Assembly: GCF_029407905.1 (NCBI RefSeq)
Contig: NC_073628.1
Span: forward strand, 15,219,501-15,283,500
DNA: 64,000 bases
Direction: 5' to 3'
DNA from: Bubalus kerabau
Lineage: Eukaryota; Chordata; Mammalia; Artiodactyla; Bovidae
The stretch's first letter is position 1, and the number at the start of each line of letters is the position of its first letter. Shown here one piece after another: positions 21,985-32,680 of this stretch. Both the position numbers and the translations under genes were made by a program. Below the pieces are notes generated by a model. The model made no database searches. It was not told the DNA's origin and saw nothing but the letters and a program-made list of their open reading frames with translations.

Positions 21985-22150
21985 AGACTACCGATTGTGT
22001 TCCAGCAGCTGTACTAACAAAACAGATATTAAAAAAAAAAAACCCTCAGTCCAATAGAGGTGACATTCCAGTGGTGGAAAACCAACAATAAGCAAAGAGA
22101 TAAACCAGTAAACAATACGCTTAGTAGAAAATAAAGCAGAGTCTCGGAAC
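21985..22150 (-). repeat. L2-type LINE relic, antisense
   Basis: 'ctaccgattgtgttccagcagctgt' followed by 'cagtccaatagaggtgacattccagt' and 'caataagcaaagagataaa' resembles antisense L2. An A-run is embedded at 22031-22043. Confidence 0.45.
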
Positions 22151-22212
22151 AGAATGATGGGGAGTTGGTTGGCTAAGCCTTGCCCAAGCCTTAATGAAAA
22201 CAGTCACTTGTG

Positions 22213-22395
22213 GGACTTCCCTGGTGGTTCAGTGGTTAAGAATCTGCCTTCCAATGCAGGGGACATGGGTTTGATCCCTGGTCAGAGAACTAAGATCCCA
22301 CGTGCTGTGGAGCATCTAAGCTCATGTGCTGCAACAAAAGATCCCACACGTCACAACCAAGACCCAACCCAGCCAAATAAAAAGATAAATGTCTT
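22213..22395 (+). repeat. CHR-type SINE
   Basis: 'gggacttccctggtggttca' to 'cagccaaataaaaagataaa' with a T-run after it. The flanks 'agtcacttgt' (about 22202) and 'agtcactttgt' (about 22421) are a near-perfect TSD, so the element with its tail reaches about 22420. Confidence 0.88.
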
Positions 22396-22454
22396 TTTTT
22401 TTTTAAGAAAAGAAAGTAATAGTCACTTTGTCTTCATGTTTATCAAACCCTCTT

Positions 22455-22636
22455 GATCTTTGATGATGGACAAGGACGCACTGAAAGAGCAGATCCACAA
22501 CCAACACTCCAAAGGGAAGAGAAATGGTGTCTACCTCACTAGCCTCAAACCAGACAGGCGATCCTTGTGAAGACCCTGATGCAGAATCTGGAACACAAAG
22601 GTACTAAATAAATAGCGGCCAAAAAAAAAAAAAAAA
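22455..22636 (+). pseudogene. Possible retrocopy 3' end (AATAAA plus poly-A)
   Basis: A non-repeat segment ends in AATAAA (22607-22612) followed 8 bases later by a 16-A run (22621-22636), the layout of an mRNA 3' end copied into the genome. A 35-codon frame (22462-22569) is rich in Lys, Arg and Asp but I do not recognise it. No TSD was found and the 5' boundary is unclear. It could equally be a chance AATAAA near a microsatellite-like A-run. Confidence 0.3.
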
Positions 22637-22683
22637 TGGGGAAGGAGGGGGTCCAACCATGGGTAAAAGCCATCTCATATACC

Positions 22684-22956
22684 CGAGAAGGCGATGGCAC
22701 CCCACTCCAGTACTCTTGCCTGGAAAATCCCATGGATGGAGGAGCCTGGTAGGCTGCAGTCCATGGGGCCGCGAAGAGTCGGACACAACTGGATGACTAC
22801 CCTTTCACTTTTCACTTTCATGCATTGGAGAAGGAAATGGCAACCCACTCCAGTGTTCTTGCCTGGAGAATCCCAGGGACAGGGGAGCCTGGTGGGCTGC
22901 CGTCTATGGGGTCACACAGAGTCGGACACGACTGAAGTGATTTAGCAGCAGTGGCA
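22684..22956 (+). repeat. Bov-A2 SINE
   Basis: Two BovA monomers with the linker 'tttcacttttcactttcatg', ending 'tttagcagcagtgg'. Confidence 0.92.
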
Positions 22957-23166
22957 TGCTCTAGTTTTAGTTTTCTCTGCATATTATCTGTGCTTTAATC
23001 ATGCAGCCCACTGCTTTAACAAGCAACTGACCCTCAGACTGACAAGCTGCTCTTCCTGAAAGCGACATGATAGATACAGTTCAGAGAGGAATGCAGGCCG
23101 AACTTGACAGTAGTCGGTAGGGCTCACTTTCCTCCCCGGGGCACCTCCTCACTTACTGGCCATCTG

Positions 23167-23379
23167 TTGTTGATGTTTAGTCGATAAGTTGTGTCTGACT
23201 CTTTGCGACCCCACAGACTGCAGCTCGCTGGGCTCCTCTGTCCGTGGGATTTCCCAAGCAAGAATACTGGAGTGGGTTGCCATTTCCTTCTCCAGGGGAT
23301 CTTCCTGACCCAGGGATTGAACCTGCATCTCCTGCATTGCAGGCAGATTTTTTACTGTCTCAGCCAGCAGGGAAGTCCA
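23167..23379 (-). repeat. Bov-tA SINE
   Basis: Antisense: BovA end ('agttgtgtctgactctttgc') first and tRNA-like head last ('ccagcagggaagtcc'). Confidence 0.9.
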
Positions 23380-23454
23380 TGCTTCAGACTTAGATGTTGA
23401 GATATTAAATATTCTGTTTGGGCATATAAATTGAGTATAACTCTAAGAACCACT

Positions 23455-23660
23455 GGGCTTCCCAGGTGGCACTGGTGGTAAAGAACCTGCCAATGCAAGG
23501 ACATAAGAGACTCGGGTTCGATCCCTGGGTCAGGAAGATTCCCTGGAGAAGAAAGGAATGACAACCCACTCTAGTATTCTTGCCTGGAGAATCCCATGCA
23601 CAGAGGAGCCTGGTGGGCTATGGTCCATAAGGTCTCACAGAGTCGTACACAACTGAGAAT
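23455..23660 (+). repeat. Bov-tA SINE
   Basis: 'gggcttcccaggtggcactg' head with a good B-box-like 'gggttcgatccctgg' (23514-23528), to 'gtcgtacacaactgagaatt'. Confidence 0.9.
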
Positions 23661-23985
23661 TATTGATCGGCAGCATTAGATACTTTTTTCTAAAACTAGA
23701 TTTAAGCTGTCTCATAAAGAAATGTTTAATTTACCCATGGGAAAAAGCAGAAAGACAACAGTCTGGAGAAGCAACGAGAGGGCAAGGAGTGACCAGCAGA
23801 AGTGGAGCCCTGCCTCAGAGCCAGAGACCATCTGACTGCCTGCCTGGAATGGGAGGGTTTGGGGGATCATTTCCTTAAAGGTTCCCAAGAATTACTTGAG
23901 GAGGAAAACCTAAGCAAATACGGACCTCTTTGATGGCAACGGGATGGAATGGACTCTTAGATGATTGTTATTTGGGCATCGATAA
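23661..23985. other. Unassigned DNA
   Basis: No gene or repeat recognised. Confidence 0.35.
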
Positions 23986-23991
23986 CATTTT

Positions 23992-24136
23992 TTTTAGATG
24001 GGTAGGATGGTGGAGGGATGGTAAGGAGGTCCAAGAGGGAGGGGATATATGTATACATGTGGCTGATTCACTTTGCTGTACAGCAGAAACCAACACAGCA
24101 TTGTAAAGCAATTACATCCCAATAAAAAAAAAAAAG
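23992..24136 (+). mobile_element. L1 3' UTR fragment with poly-A
   Basis: 'aggaggtccaagagggaggg', 'tgattcactttgctgtacag', 'cattgtaaagcaattacatc', 'ccaataaaaaaaaaaaag' is the bovine-type L1 3' UTR and tail. Confidence 0.88.
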
Positions 24137-24385
24137 ATGGGGGAAACTCTTTTTCATAGCTTCCCTGAGGGACAGTGCCCATAGCTCCCTCTCCAGCATC
24201 TCCCTCCATCCCCAGATGCAGGCATTGGTAACTTCTGAAGGCTGGAGAAGAAGAGAACACCTTAAGTACCGATGGTTCCTGATACTCCTGCACTTCTCTC
24301 TCCAACCTTTCCCTTCTTCCTTTCCCTTTCTCGTGAGGACAAGAGAAATCAAAGATCTACTAATTTAGAGCCTGTTCCACCATGT

Positions 24386-25743
24386 AAATTTGGAAAACTC
24401 AGCAGTGGCCACAGGACTGGAAAAGGTCAGTTTTCATTCCAATCCCAAAGAAAGGCAATGCCAAAGAATGCTCAAACTACTGCACAATTGCACTCATCTC
24501 ACACGCTAGTAAAGTAATGATCAAAATTCTCTAAGCCAGGCTTCAACAATACATGAACCATGAACTTCCAGCTGGATTTCGAAAACACAGAGGAATCAGA
24601 GATCAAATTACCAACATCGATTGGATCATCAAAACAGCAAGAGAGTTCCAGAAAAACATCTATTTCTATTTTATTGACTTATTGACTATGCCAAAGCCTT
24701 TGACTGTGTGGATCACAATAAACTGTGGAAAATTCTGAAAGAGATGGGAATACCAGACCACCTGACCTGCCTCTTGAGAAACCTGTATGCAGGTCAGGAA
24801 GCAGCAGTTAGAACTGGACATGGAACAACAGACTAGTTCCAAATAGGGAAAGGAGTACGTCAAGGCTGTATATGGTCACCCTGCTTATTTAACTTATATG
24901 CAGAGTACATCATGAGAAACGCTGGACTGGAAGAAGCACAAGCTGGAATCAAGATTGCCAGGGGAAGTATCAATAACCTCAGATACGCAGATGACACCAC
25001 CCTTATGGCAGAAAGCAAAGAAGAATTGAGGAGCCTCTTGATGAAAGTGAAAGTGGAGAGTGAAAAAGTTGGCTTAAAGCTCAACATTCAGAAAACTAAG
25101 ATCATGGCCTCTGGTCCCATCACTTCATGGCAAATAGATAGGGAAACAGTGGAAACAGTGACAGATTTTATTTTTTTGAGCTCCAAAATCACTGCAGATG
25201 GTGACTGCAGCCATGGAATTAAAGAAATTAAAAATTTCTTCCTTGGAAGAGAAGTTATGACCAATCTAGATAGCATATTAAAAAGCAGACACATTACTTT
25301 GCCAACAAAGGTCCATCTAGTTAAAGGTTTGGTTTTTCCAATAGTCATGTATGGATGTGAGAGTTGGACTATAAAGAAAGCTGAGTGCCGAAGAATTGAT
25401 GCTTTTGAACTGTGATGTTGGAGAAGACTCTTGAGAGTCCCTTGGACTGCAAGGAGATCCAACCAGTCCAGACTGCTGCTGAAGCTGAAACTCCAATATT
25501 TTGGCCACCAGATGTGAAGAACTAACTCTTTTAAAAAAAAAACCTTGATGCTGGGAAAGATTGAAGGCGGGAGGAGAAGGGGACAACAGAGGATAAGGTG
25601 GCTGGATGGCATCACCAACTCAATGGACATCAACATGAGTAGGCTCCAGGAGTTGGTGATGAACAGGGAAGCCTGGCGTGCTGCAGTCCATGGGGTCGCA
25701 AAGAGTTGGACATGACTGAGCGACTAAACTGAACTGTACTGAA
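24386..25743 (+). mobile_element. BovB LINE, 1.36 kb, with TSD
   Basis: 5'-truncated BovB beginning in the RT domain ('ttggaaaactcagcagtggc') and ending in the BovB tail. The 9-bp TSD ccaccatgt lies at 24377-24385 and 25744-25752. It starts about 350 bp further 5' than the copy at 11898. Confidence 0.93.
24400..25720 (+). pseudogene. Decayed BovB reverse transcriptase
   Basis: RT text survives in pieces: 24553-24738 (61 codons) and 24912-25415 (167 codons) with YADD at 24984-24995. The 'MYGCESWTIKKAECRRIDAF' block is followed directly by a stop where the open copy has Trp (TGG to TGA near 25414). A deletion near 25470 and an A-run at 25532-25541 further break the frame, and an in-frame TAG lies near 24834. 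It cannot encode a functional protein. Confidence 0.9.
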
Positions 25744-25752
25744 CCACCATGT

Positions 25753-26528
25753 CTTATGCTCTGTAGGTGTTTGTTAAATATTTATTGAGTGAATGGAAGA
25801 AAGAGACCAACCTCCATCACCAAATACAAAATTACCCAGCTACAGAATAAGAAGGCATGAAAAGGAGAAAGAGGAATTTCATTCAAAGAGCTATTCAGTT
25901 TTTTTTCTAGCATTTCTCAGGGGTCCTGATAACCATTCATTTCCTGATATATAAACAGAAGTGGAAGCATAGAGGGTTATGGAAGAAAACAGGTGTCAAA
26001 TATGCATGACAATACTGGTCAAAAGAAGTAAAAGGGACTTTGTCTTTTGCTTTTTTTAAATTATAGGAATCTTCAGCTTTTATCATGCTAACGTATACCA
26101 CGGGAACGTATACTATAGACTACACAGAGTGGTGTTTTCATTTGTATTTAATTACGAGCTACTTTTGGAGAAGAATCCTAATCTTACAAGATCATGTTTC
26201 TTGGCTAGATGGTTCCCTGGAACACACTTTGGGAAACACTGGCTTAGTATCATCTGGATTTCCTTTTGTCTCTGAATCATGTGGCTTTTCCTGGCCATCA
26301 CATAGCCCTCAGACAAGGAGAACTCTGTATCCTGTACTTGTTCTCCTTATAAAGCATCTTATGTACATGTAAATCACTGAATGTTCCCAAACATCCTCCG
26401 GACTTCTGCATCCCAACTTCAGTTCAGGCCCGGACCCCAAGCCAGCCCACCATAGTCTTCTCAGAGACCATAGTTTTTTCCCAAGCATCTTACAGAGTCC
26501 CTCAACTTTACAACCTATAAAACAGGTT
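25753..26528. other. Mostly unassigned; possible hAT relic end
   Basis: 25755-25800 resembles an L2/MIR 3' end ('tgtttgttaaatatttattgagtgaatg'). Near 26205-26245, 'tggttccctggaacacactttgggaaacactgg' resembles the end of a Charlie-type DNA transposon. The rest is unassigned. Confidence 0.35.
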
Positions 26529-26529
26529 G

Positions 26530-26690
26530 TTATGTACCCATTTATGCATCAAAAAATCACACACTGAGTACTTCTTGTGTGCAAGGCACTGGGCGGGGGC
26601 AGGGGGTGTGGTGGGGTGGAAATAGTTGCATGACACAGATCCTGCCTAAGGAGTATATAGTTTGCAAATAAGTGTCATTTCAAATGAATA
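26530..26690 (-). repeat. L2 LINE 3' end, antisense
   Basis: 'cacactgagtacttcttgtgtgcaaggcactgggc' and 'cacagatcctgcctaaggagtatatag' match antisense L2. Confidence 0.6.
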
Positions 26691-26780
26691 AACTTGGGAA
26701 TGAAATAAACGTGTTTCTGTGGTCTTGGATAAGTTACTCAACCTTCCTATCAGTACCACGACTGTAAACTGGAGGTAACT

Positions 26781-26830
26781 GGGACTTCCCAGGTGGTCCA
26801 GTGGTTAAGAATCTGCCTTCCAAAGCACAG
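26781..26830 (+). repeat. CHR-type SINE, left part
   Basis: 'gggacttcccaggtggtcca' to 'ctgccttccaaagcacagg', where a Bov-tA interrupts it. It resumes at 27059. Confidence 0.85.
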
Positions 26831-27058
26831 GCTGCTGCTGCTGCTGCTGCTAAGTCACTCAGTCATGTCTGACTCTTTGCAACCCCATAGACTGTAGCCC
26901 ACCAAGCTCCTCTGTCCATGGGATTCTCCAGGCAAGAATACTGGAGTGGGTTGCCATGTCCTCCTCCAGGAGATCTTCCCCACCCAGGGATCAAATCCGC
27001 TTCTCTTAAGTCTCCTGCACTGGCAAGTGGTTTCTTTACCACTAGGGCCACCAGGGAA
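26831..27058 (-). repeat. Bov-tA SINE with (GCT)7 tail, inside CHR
   Basis: The (GCT)7 run (26831-26851) is the antisense AGC tail, followed by the BovA body and the tRNA-like head ending 'agggccaccagggaagc'. The flanks 'aagcacagg' and 'aagcagggg' are a probable imperfect TSD. Confidence 0.9.
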
Positions 27059-27145
27059 GCAGGGGATGCAATTTCGGTTCCTGGTCAGAGAAGTAAGATC
27101 CCACATGCCATGCAGGGCAACCAAAAAAGCAAATAACAACAAATA
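27059..27145 (+). repeat. CHR-type SINE, right part
   Basis: 'ttcggttcctggtcagagaa', 'gatcccacatgccatgcagg', 'aaaaaagcaaataac' continues the CHR element begun at 26781. Confidence 0.8.
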
Positions 27146-27540
27146 AAATGGAGATACTTGTATCTCTCTCCATCTTTGCGTGTTGATCGGATATAATAAA
27201 GTATGCAAAAGTATTCCAGGACAGAGAAACCTCTGGCACTGGAACCTCAATAGCATTAATAGTATGAGAACCTTTAGAACCTACACAGCAGTCCCTCCCA
27301 GAAGCAGGTTCGTCCTCAACTGCTTCACAGAAACCTCTATAAGCCTCTCAATCACTGACCCATGGGCTGGGGAAACAGTGCTTGCTGCCTGGCCCTCTGT
27401 GCACCCTTCTGTCTCTGCACAGCTTGTTAGCTAGGGCAGTCATGACCCAAGGAGGAATCCCGAGAGCCAAGACTAGCTGGCTGGTCTCTCCAATCCTCCA
27501 GCCTGGCCCAGCCTTTGTGGTCTGGCCTGGTTCTCACAGT
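27146..27540. other. Unassigned DNA
   Basis: No gene or named repeat recognised. Confidence 0.35.
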
Positions 27541-27544
27541 TACT

Positions 27545-27700
27545 TTCAAACAATTTTCACAGTATTAGTAGGGTATTTTTTGTCATTATCTACTTTTGAC
27601 AAATGAGTAAACCCAGGATCTGAGAAAATAACCCTCTTGGCCCAGATTACTCTGCTAATACATGGCAAAGCTCAGATGAGGATTTCACAGTGCCAGTGGT
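27545..27700 (-). repeat. MIR relic, antisense
   Basis: 'tttgacaaatgagtaaaccc', 'cttggcccagattactctgctaatacatggcaaagctcagatgagg' fits antisense MIR. Confidence 0.55.
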
Positions 27701-27978
27701 CCATAGCTAACAAGACAAAGGTGGAGAGTGAGGAGGCTGCTGTCCAGACAAGGGGCAGGTAGGACCAATGCTAAGATAGAAAGGAGAAGAAAGGACAGGT
27801 TCAAGAGACAAAGAAAACGTAAAGTGACCATTTTGGGAAATGGAAGGGCCTGGGAATCCTACATACATGTCAGTTTCCAGCCTTTTCCCAATTCCCTGCT
27901 CCAACACCCCTAAAAGAAAAGCACATCGTGTCTAACAGAAGCACACAAACCTCTAGCTCTGACACCATCTCCATTGCC

Positions 27979-28113
27979 AGACTGGAGAAGGGCACAGCAA
28001 TCCACTCCAGTATCCTTGCCTGGAGAATCCCATGGACAGAGGAGTCTGGAGGGCTACAGTCCATGGGGTTGCAAAGAGTTGGACAGGACTTACCAGCTAA
28101 ACAACACCAACAA
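27979..28113 (+). repeat. Bov-tA 3' half with TSD
   Basis: Starts in the BovA body ('ctggagaagggcacagcaat') without the tRNA-like head. The TSD ccattgcc lies at 27971-27978 and 28114-28121, so the copy was 5'-truncated at insertion. Confidence 0.88.
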
Positions 28114-28334
28114 CCATTGCCAAACAGTAGCTTCTATTATATTGATCTGTACACAATCCCCGCCTTCAAAGAGTTAAAGATCTGAAAGGTAGACAAGAGA
28201 GACCACAAAAAGGACATCACATCAAAAGTTGTGTCATACTCAGGTAACCGAGATTCCAGGATAAGATCTGCCATTGAGTAGTTAATGCGATCTTGGGCAG
28301 GTCACAGAATTTGGTTGGATCACATTTCCTTCAC

Positions 28335-28445
28335 CCATCATTCATTCATACACATGATCAATAAACATTTTTTCAGTTGTTTACTAGGTGCCAAGCACTG
28401 TGGTAGGCACTGGGAAGACAATATCCCAGAACCCATGTTTAGGAA
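28335..28445 (-). repeat. L2 LINE 3' end, antisense
   Basis: 'catcattcattcatacacatgatcaataaacat' then 'actaggtgccaagcactgtggtaggcactggg' is the reverse of the L2 3' end. Confidence 0.75.
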
Positions 28446-28458
28446 AGGCAAATATTCA

Positions 28459-28663
28459 TGCATGCATGCTCAGTCCAGTCCAACTCCTTGTAACCCCATG
28501 AACTGCAGCCCACCAGACTCTTCTGTCCATAGCGTTTTCCAGGCAAGAATACTGGAGTGGGTTGCCATTTCCTTCTCCAAGGGATCTTCCCAACCCAGGG
28601 ATAGAACCTGCATCTCCTGCATCAGCAAGCAAATTCTTTATCACTGAGCCACCAGGGAAACCC
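28459..28663 (-). repeat. Bov-tA SINE with TSD
   Basis: Antisense full unit. The 13-bp TSD aggcaaatattca (28446-28458) and aggcaaacattca (28664-28676) differs at one base. Confidence 0.9.
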
Positions 28664-28676
28664 AGGCAAACATTCA

Positions 28677-29439
28677 GACAATCTCAATTCTACAACAGAT
28701 TCTTCTTCCTCTGTCTCATGACAAGACAGTCACCAAGCCTGTCTATTTCACCTCCAAAGCATAACCTGAATCTGGCCTCAGCCCCTGTCCACTACCGTAC
28801 TGATCAAAGCCACAGCTCATACACACGTGGGCCTCTCCTGGGGTGAACCCAGTTTGACGGACTTCACCACCCAAGCAGAAGCCTGACGAGTCAAGGGAAG
28901 GCTGAACCATTGTTGGATACTCTTCCTCAGAGCCCTGCCTGCTGGAGGATGGAGACCAAGTATTCCAGGCAACGGGCATCTTGTATGCAGAACCGAGGAG
29001 GCCTTGAGCCTTAAGAAGGACATGCTAAGAGATGCCTGAACATGATCTCTGCATTCCAAAGAAACCACAGATTATTAAAAGTCACATTATGCTCATAATT
29101 GTTTCAAAGGGAGGGGAAGTTAGAAGCCAGAGAGTTTAAGTGTCAAAATAACAAAGTTATGTTTCCTGCAGGAATTTTAATAATAAAAGTGTGTTTAATA
29201 GTTCTAAGTGTTTAGCCGTAAAACCAGTACATTATTAAGTAAATCCAGCCTTTGAGGATTCTGGCTTTTCTGCTCAAGAGGAATAGCTCTTCTTTTCCCC
29301 TCCCTCCCAGCACTATCGGATCACAACTTTTTGTCATTCCTTTGTATGGAAAACAAAAGTCGAAACTCTCAAACAACATATTCTCTCCTGCCCGCCCCTG
29401 CCCCCTCCCCACCCCATATGAATCCACTTAGGCAGCAGA
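28677..29439. other. Unassigned DNA
   Basis: 29080-29240 is AT-rich with TAAT-containing text ('ttttaataataaaagtgtgt'), the sort of composition seen in some conserved noncoding elements. There is no direct evidence of function. Confidence 0.3.
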
Positions 29440-29610
29440 TAAGAAAACTTGCCTCAGTTTCCTGGTCTGTAAAGTGAGAATAGAATAGGACCCACTTTCA
29501 AGAGTTATTAGAGGATTGCATTAGTTAATATTGTAACATGTTTGGAGCAGGGTCCAGCCCACAGCAAGTGCTGCATTAGAGGTGTTAAATTACATTAATC
29601 ACGAGATAGA
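29440..29610 (+). repeat. MIR relic
   Basis: 'gcctcagtttcctggtctgtaaagtgagaatag' and 'ccagcccacagcaagtgctgc' match the MIR 3' half. Confidence 0.75.
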
Positions 29611-30490
29611 TAAATTACGTTCAATCTAATTCCTTTCATGAAAATCCTAGGTGTGGGAGAACCACATTAAAGCAAAGAAAGGGAAAAGTAGGAGGTTAGT
29701 CTGTCACAGCTGAGCACACAACTTACAGAAAGAGAGGAAGTCAGAAAGACACCCCCCAAAGATGGTACAGGAGGTCAAATATGCATGCTGCTGAATAGCA
29801 ATGTTATGTACATTTAACCTATGTGTACCTATATCTACATACACGAGAGTGGGACTCCTTACTGCCCCACTTAAAAACCAGGGTCTGAATCTGAGGCAAA
29901 AAAAAAAAGAGAGAGACTCATTCATTTGCCCTACTTCTCTATAATAACACACAAGAGGTTATAAACCTCAAATTGGGTCCAGTCCCAGAATTCAGTCAGT
30001 AAATTGAAAACAATAAGAACATAAAATGACTGAAATTCTCCATCTGCAGAAATAAACCACTCAGGAGATGGCTGTACATGTGCTGTTGATGGGAGCAGGG
30101 GCTTCTCCCCGTTTTCCATCAAGGACAGGATGCCTTACAAATTCTATTAAAGCTACCAGAGACTCCCCCAAGCCCCATCGGAATGACCCCAGGAACACAG
30201 GCTGGAATGTGGCTCATGGTAACCTACTCAGCTGAACTGCATTGAATCTGAGGTAATGTGTTGTCACTACAGAGGGTGGGGGTCTGCAGGAGTCAGGAAA
30301 CTTATAGTGAGACTCTTGGGGCATCTCCACCCCCACCCAGAAGCTGTGGCTCCACCATCAGACTGTTGGGTTGGAGCCTTGCTCCCAGCATCCCTTTGGC
30401 CCTAGAGCTGCCATGGAAGTTCTACCTGTCCCTCTGTGTCCTCTGAGGACCGTCTTCCAACAGTGAGTCCCCTCGCTTGGCTTTGACGGG
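29611..30490. other. Unassigned DNA flanking candidate exon
   Basis: No named repeat except an A-run with GA (29899-29914). If the neighbouring exon is real, 30490 leftwards would be its downstream intron. Confidence 0.35.
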
Positions 30491-30498
30491 AACCTCAC

Positions 30499-30633
30499 CC
30501 GCTGTACGTTAGCAAATCCAATCGGTAAAGGAGCCAGTTCTGCATTTGTTATTTGTAGACTTTCTGATGATGGCCATTCCAACTCGTATGTGAAGTCAGA
30601 TTCCAGATCTGAAAGGTCATCCATGGGATACAT
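30499..30633 (-). CDS. Candidate coding exon of an unrecognised gene
   Basis: On the minus strand a 135-nt, 45-codon open segment is bounded by an acceptor AG (30635-30634) and a donor GTGAGG starting at 30498, preceded by ...CAGCGG. It starts with ATG exactly at the acceptor junction and ends in phase 0. The other two frames are closed by stops. The peptide opens MYPMDDLSDLESDF and its first 25 residues are acidic (8 Asp/Glu), with PSSES next and an APLPIGF patch near residues 33-39. No repeat family matches the bases. The polypyrimidine tract before the acceptor is weak. I do not recognise the protein, and no partner exon could be identified in the window. It could be an internal exon, an alternative first coding exon, or chance. 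Confidence 0.4.
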
Positions 30634-30780
30634 CTGGAGTGACCCCAGGAAAGTTCTGCTCTCCCCACTTAGGAGGATACTTGTTTATAACTGTTAATGA
30701 CACCATTAATGTATAGAATGATCCTGTATGGCCAGAAAGAAATAACTTTTTTTGACTTTTCATTTTTTATTGGAGTATAG

Positions 30781-30895
30781 CCAGTGTTCTTGCCTGGAGA
30801 ATCCCAGGGACGGCGGAGCCTGGTGGGCTGCGGTCTATGGGGTCACACAGAGTCGGACACGACTGAAGCGACTTAGCAGCAGCAGCAGCAGCAGC
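30781..30895 (+). repeat. Bov-A2 3' monomer with (AGC)7 tail
   Basis: 'ccagtgttcttgcctggaga' through 'cacgactgaagcgacttagc' with (AGC)7 at 30875-30895. It lies within the antisense L1. Confidence 0.9.
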
Positions 30896-31087
30896 CAATT
30901 AACAAAGTTGTGATAGTTCAAGAACAGCTTAGGGACTCAGCCATACATACACAAGTGTACATTCTCCCCTGGATGAAGTTTGCCCCTCCCATCCAGGCTG
31001 CCACATAACACTGAGCAGAGTTCCCTGCGCTCTACAGCAGGTCCTTTTTGGTTATTCATTTTAAATATAGTAGTATGTCCATGTGAT

Positions 31088-31304
31088 CCCAGGGATTCCC
31101 GAGTGGCTCAGATGGTGAAGAATAGCCTGCAATGCAGGAGACGCAGGTTCGATCCTTGGGTGGGGAAGAGCCTCTGGAGAAAGATATGGCAACCCACTCC
31201 CGTGTTCTTGCCTGGGAAATCCCATGGACAGAGGATCCTGGTGAGCTAAAGTCATGGGGTCACAAAGAGTCAGACACAACTGAGCAACTGAGCATGGACA
31301 CACA
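31088..31304 (+). repeat. Bov-tA SINE within L1
   Basis: 'gattcccgagtggctcagat' to 'gacacaactgagcaactgag' followed by a short CA run. The flanks both carry atgtccat (about 31074 and 31308), a likely TSD. Confidence 0.87.
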
Positions 31305-31440
31305 CACATGTCCATCCCACACTCCCTAACTACCCCTTCCTCGCATCCTTTCCCCAGGCAACCATAAGTTCATTCTCTAAGTCTGTGAGTCTGTTTCTCA
31401 TTTGTAAATAAGTTCATCTGTATCAAGAAATGATAACATT

Positions 31441-32680
31441 TTGAATAAATACATTTCTGTACAAAATGGAATGTTTGATGTTATAGAATTACCCACAATT
31501 GCCTCTCAGGGGCCCAGTCTCAGTCCACGTTCTATCGTGAAACCACGTAGAAAGGGATGTTAGAGTTGATTACAGCCAGAGAGGCAAGCTTACCTTCTCA
31601 CTGTCACAGCTGAGACAGAGAAAACAGCTTTCTGCTTTTTTCTGATTCACGGTCCGATGCTTGTTACCCTGTGCCCCCCGAGTTCACAAACCATTGACGA
31701 CACAGCAGAACTGCAAAAGGAACCACTGAGCCGTGGCCTGAAGTTCAGAAGCTCAAGCTTGAACCTACATCCACGGGAGTGACCTCAGGCCACCTGTTAA
31801 CCCCTGCCCAGGCCTTCATCCCTAGTCCTGTAAATGGGACACAGGGTCACTGGCCATTTCTCTGGCTCAAGGTTATGGGGCAGATGGTGCCTAATGAAGC
31901 GTGGAGATGCCTTGTGGGCTGCGCCTCTGGATGTAGGAGCACACTTTCTCGAGTTAACAGTAATCACGCATGGGAGAGACATCCCAAGGCAAATGGCATT
32001 GGATTCGGGGTGGTATCAGGGAGAGCCACAGGAGGACCCCAGAAAGCTTTCTGGAGAAACAGCAGTGAATCCACACATTTCATCTTCTCCAGCTTTCTGT
32101 GTCCCCAGCCATTCCTAACACAGAGAAAGGAGATCTGAGAACAGGGCTAAAGCTTTGCTTGGAAAAGCAGGTGGTAAGTCATAAAGCCATTGAATCTGGG
32201 GCCGGGAATGGGAAACACATGGCGGGTCATTCTAATTAACTCTTCACTGGGTTGCACAGCGCTGGGATGTTGGTTCCAAGGTTTTACATTAGACTTGTCC
32301 CAGGCCTCTTGCTCACCATAGCAACTGAAGTTTACCGCAAAGCAGAAAGGTCTGTATGGGAGAGAGTTAACGGAGTCGGATACAGTTCGGCTAACCACAA
32401 TTAATTTTTAAAAAGAAGCAGCAGCCGCCAAGTATTTCCTTCCCTGTGCACGTCCTTGGGGAGATGTTCCCTGCCCCTCTCCACCTCACCCCTCCTCTCT
32501 CTCTCCATCCTCCACACCCTCCCTCTCCACCTCCCTGAAAACTCCTTTTCTGTGTATCCATTTCTCACCAATTGAAGAAAGTGAGCAAACAAGAGCACTA
32601 AGTCTGCAAGTGTTCTCCACAAATACTCGTTTCCATCAGCACTGCGAAGGTGGGTCCTCACCAGCTTTGCTCTTTGTTGT
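31441..32680. other. Unassigned DNA, partly pyrimidine-rich
   Basis: 32220-32420 has a single-copy look. 32450-32560 is C/T-rich ('cctctccacctcacccctcc'). No exon or named repeat is seen. Confidence 0.35.

Larger units (their letters stand above)
30748..31440 (-). mobile_element. L1 3' fragment, antisense, with two SINEs inside
   Basis: L1 pieces at 30748-30780 ('cattttttattggagtatag'), 30896-31085 ('caagaacagcttagggactc', 'agttccctgcgctctacagc') and 31305-31440 ('ggcaaccataagttcattct', 'tgtaaataagttcatctgta') are colinear antisense L1 3' sequence, separated by a Bov-A2 and a Bov-tA. Confidence 0.8.

Noticed and set aside
23191..23400. Recurring short frames with MSDSLRPH/QEYWSGLPFPSPGDLP- or GNPLQYSCLENPMDRGAW-type peptides across the window
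   Set aside because: All are translations of Bov-tA and Bov-A2 SINEs in one or the other strand, not a gene family.
23455..23540. tRNA-like A/B-box sequence in Bov-tA
   Set aside because: It is the SINE Pol III promoter remnant; no intact cloverleaf tRNA gene is present.
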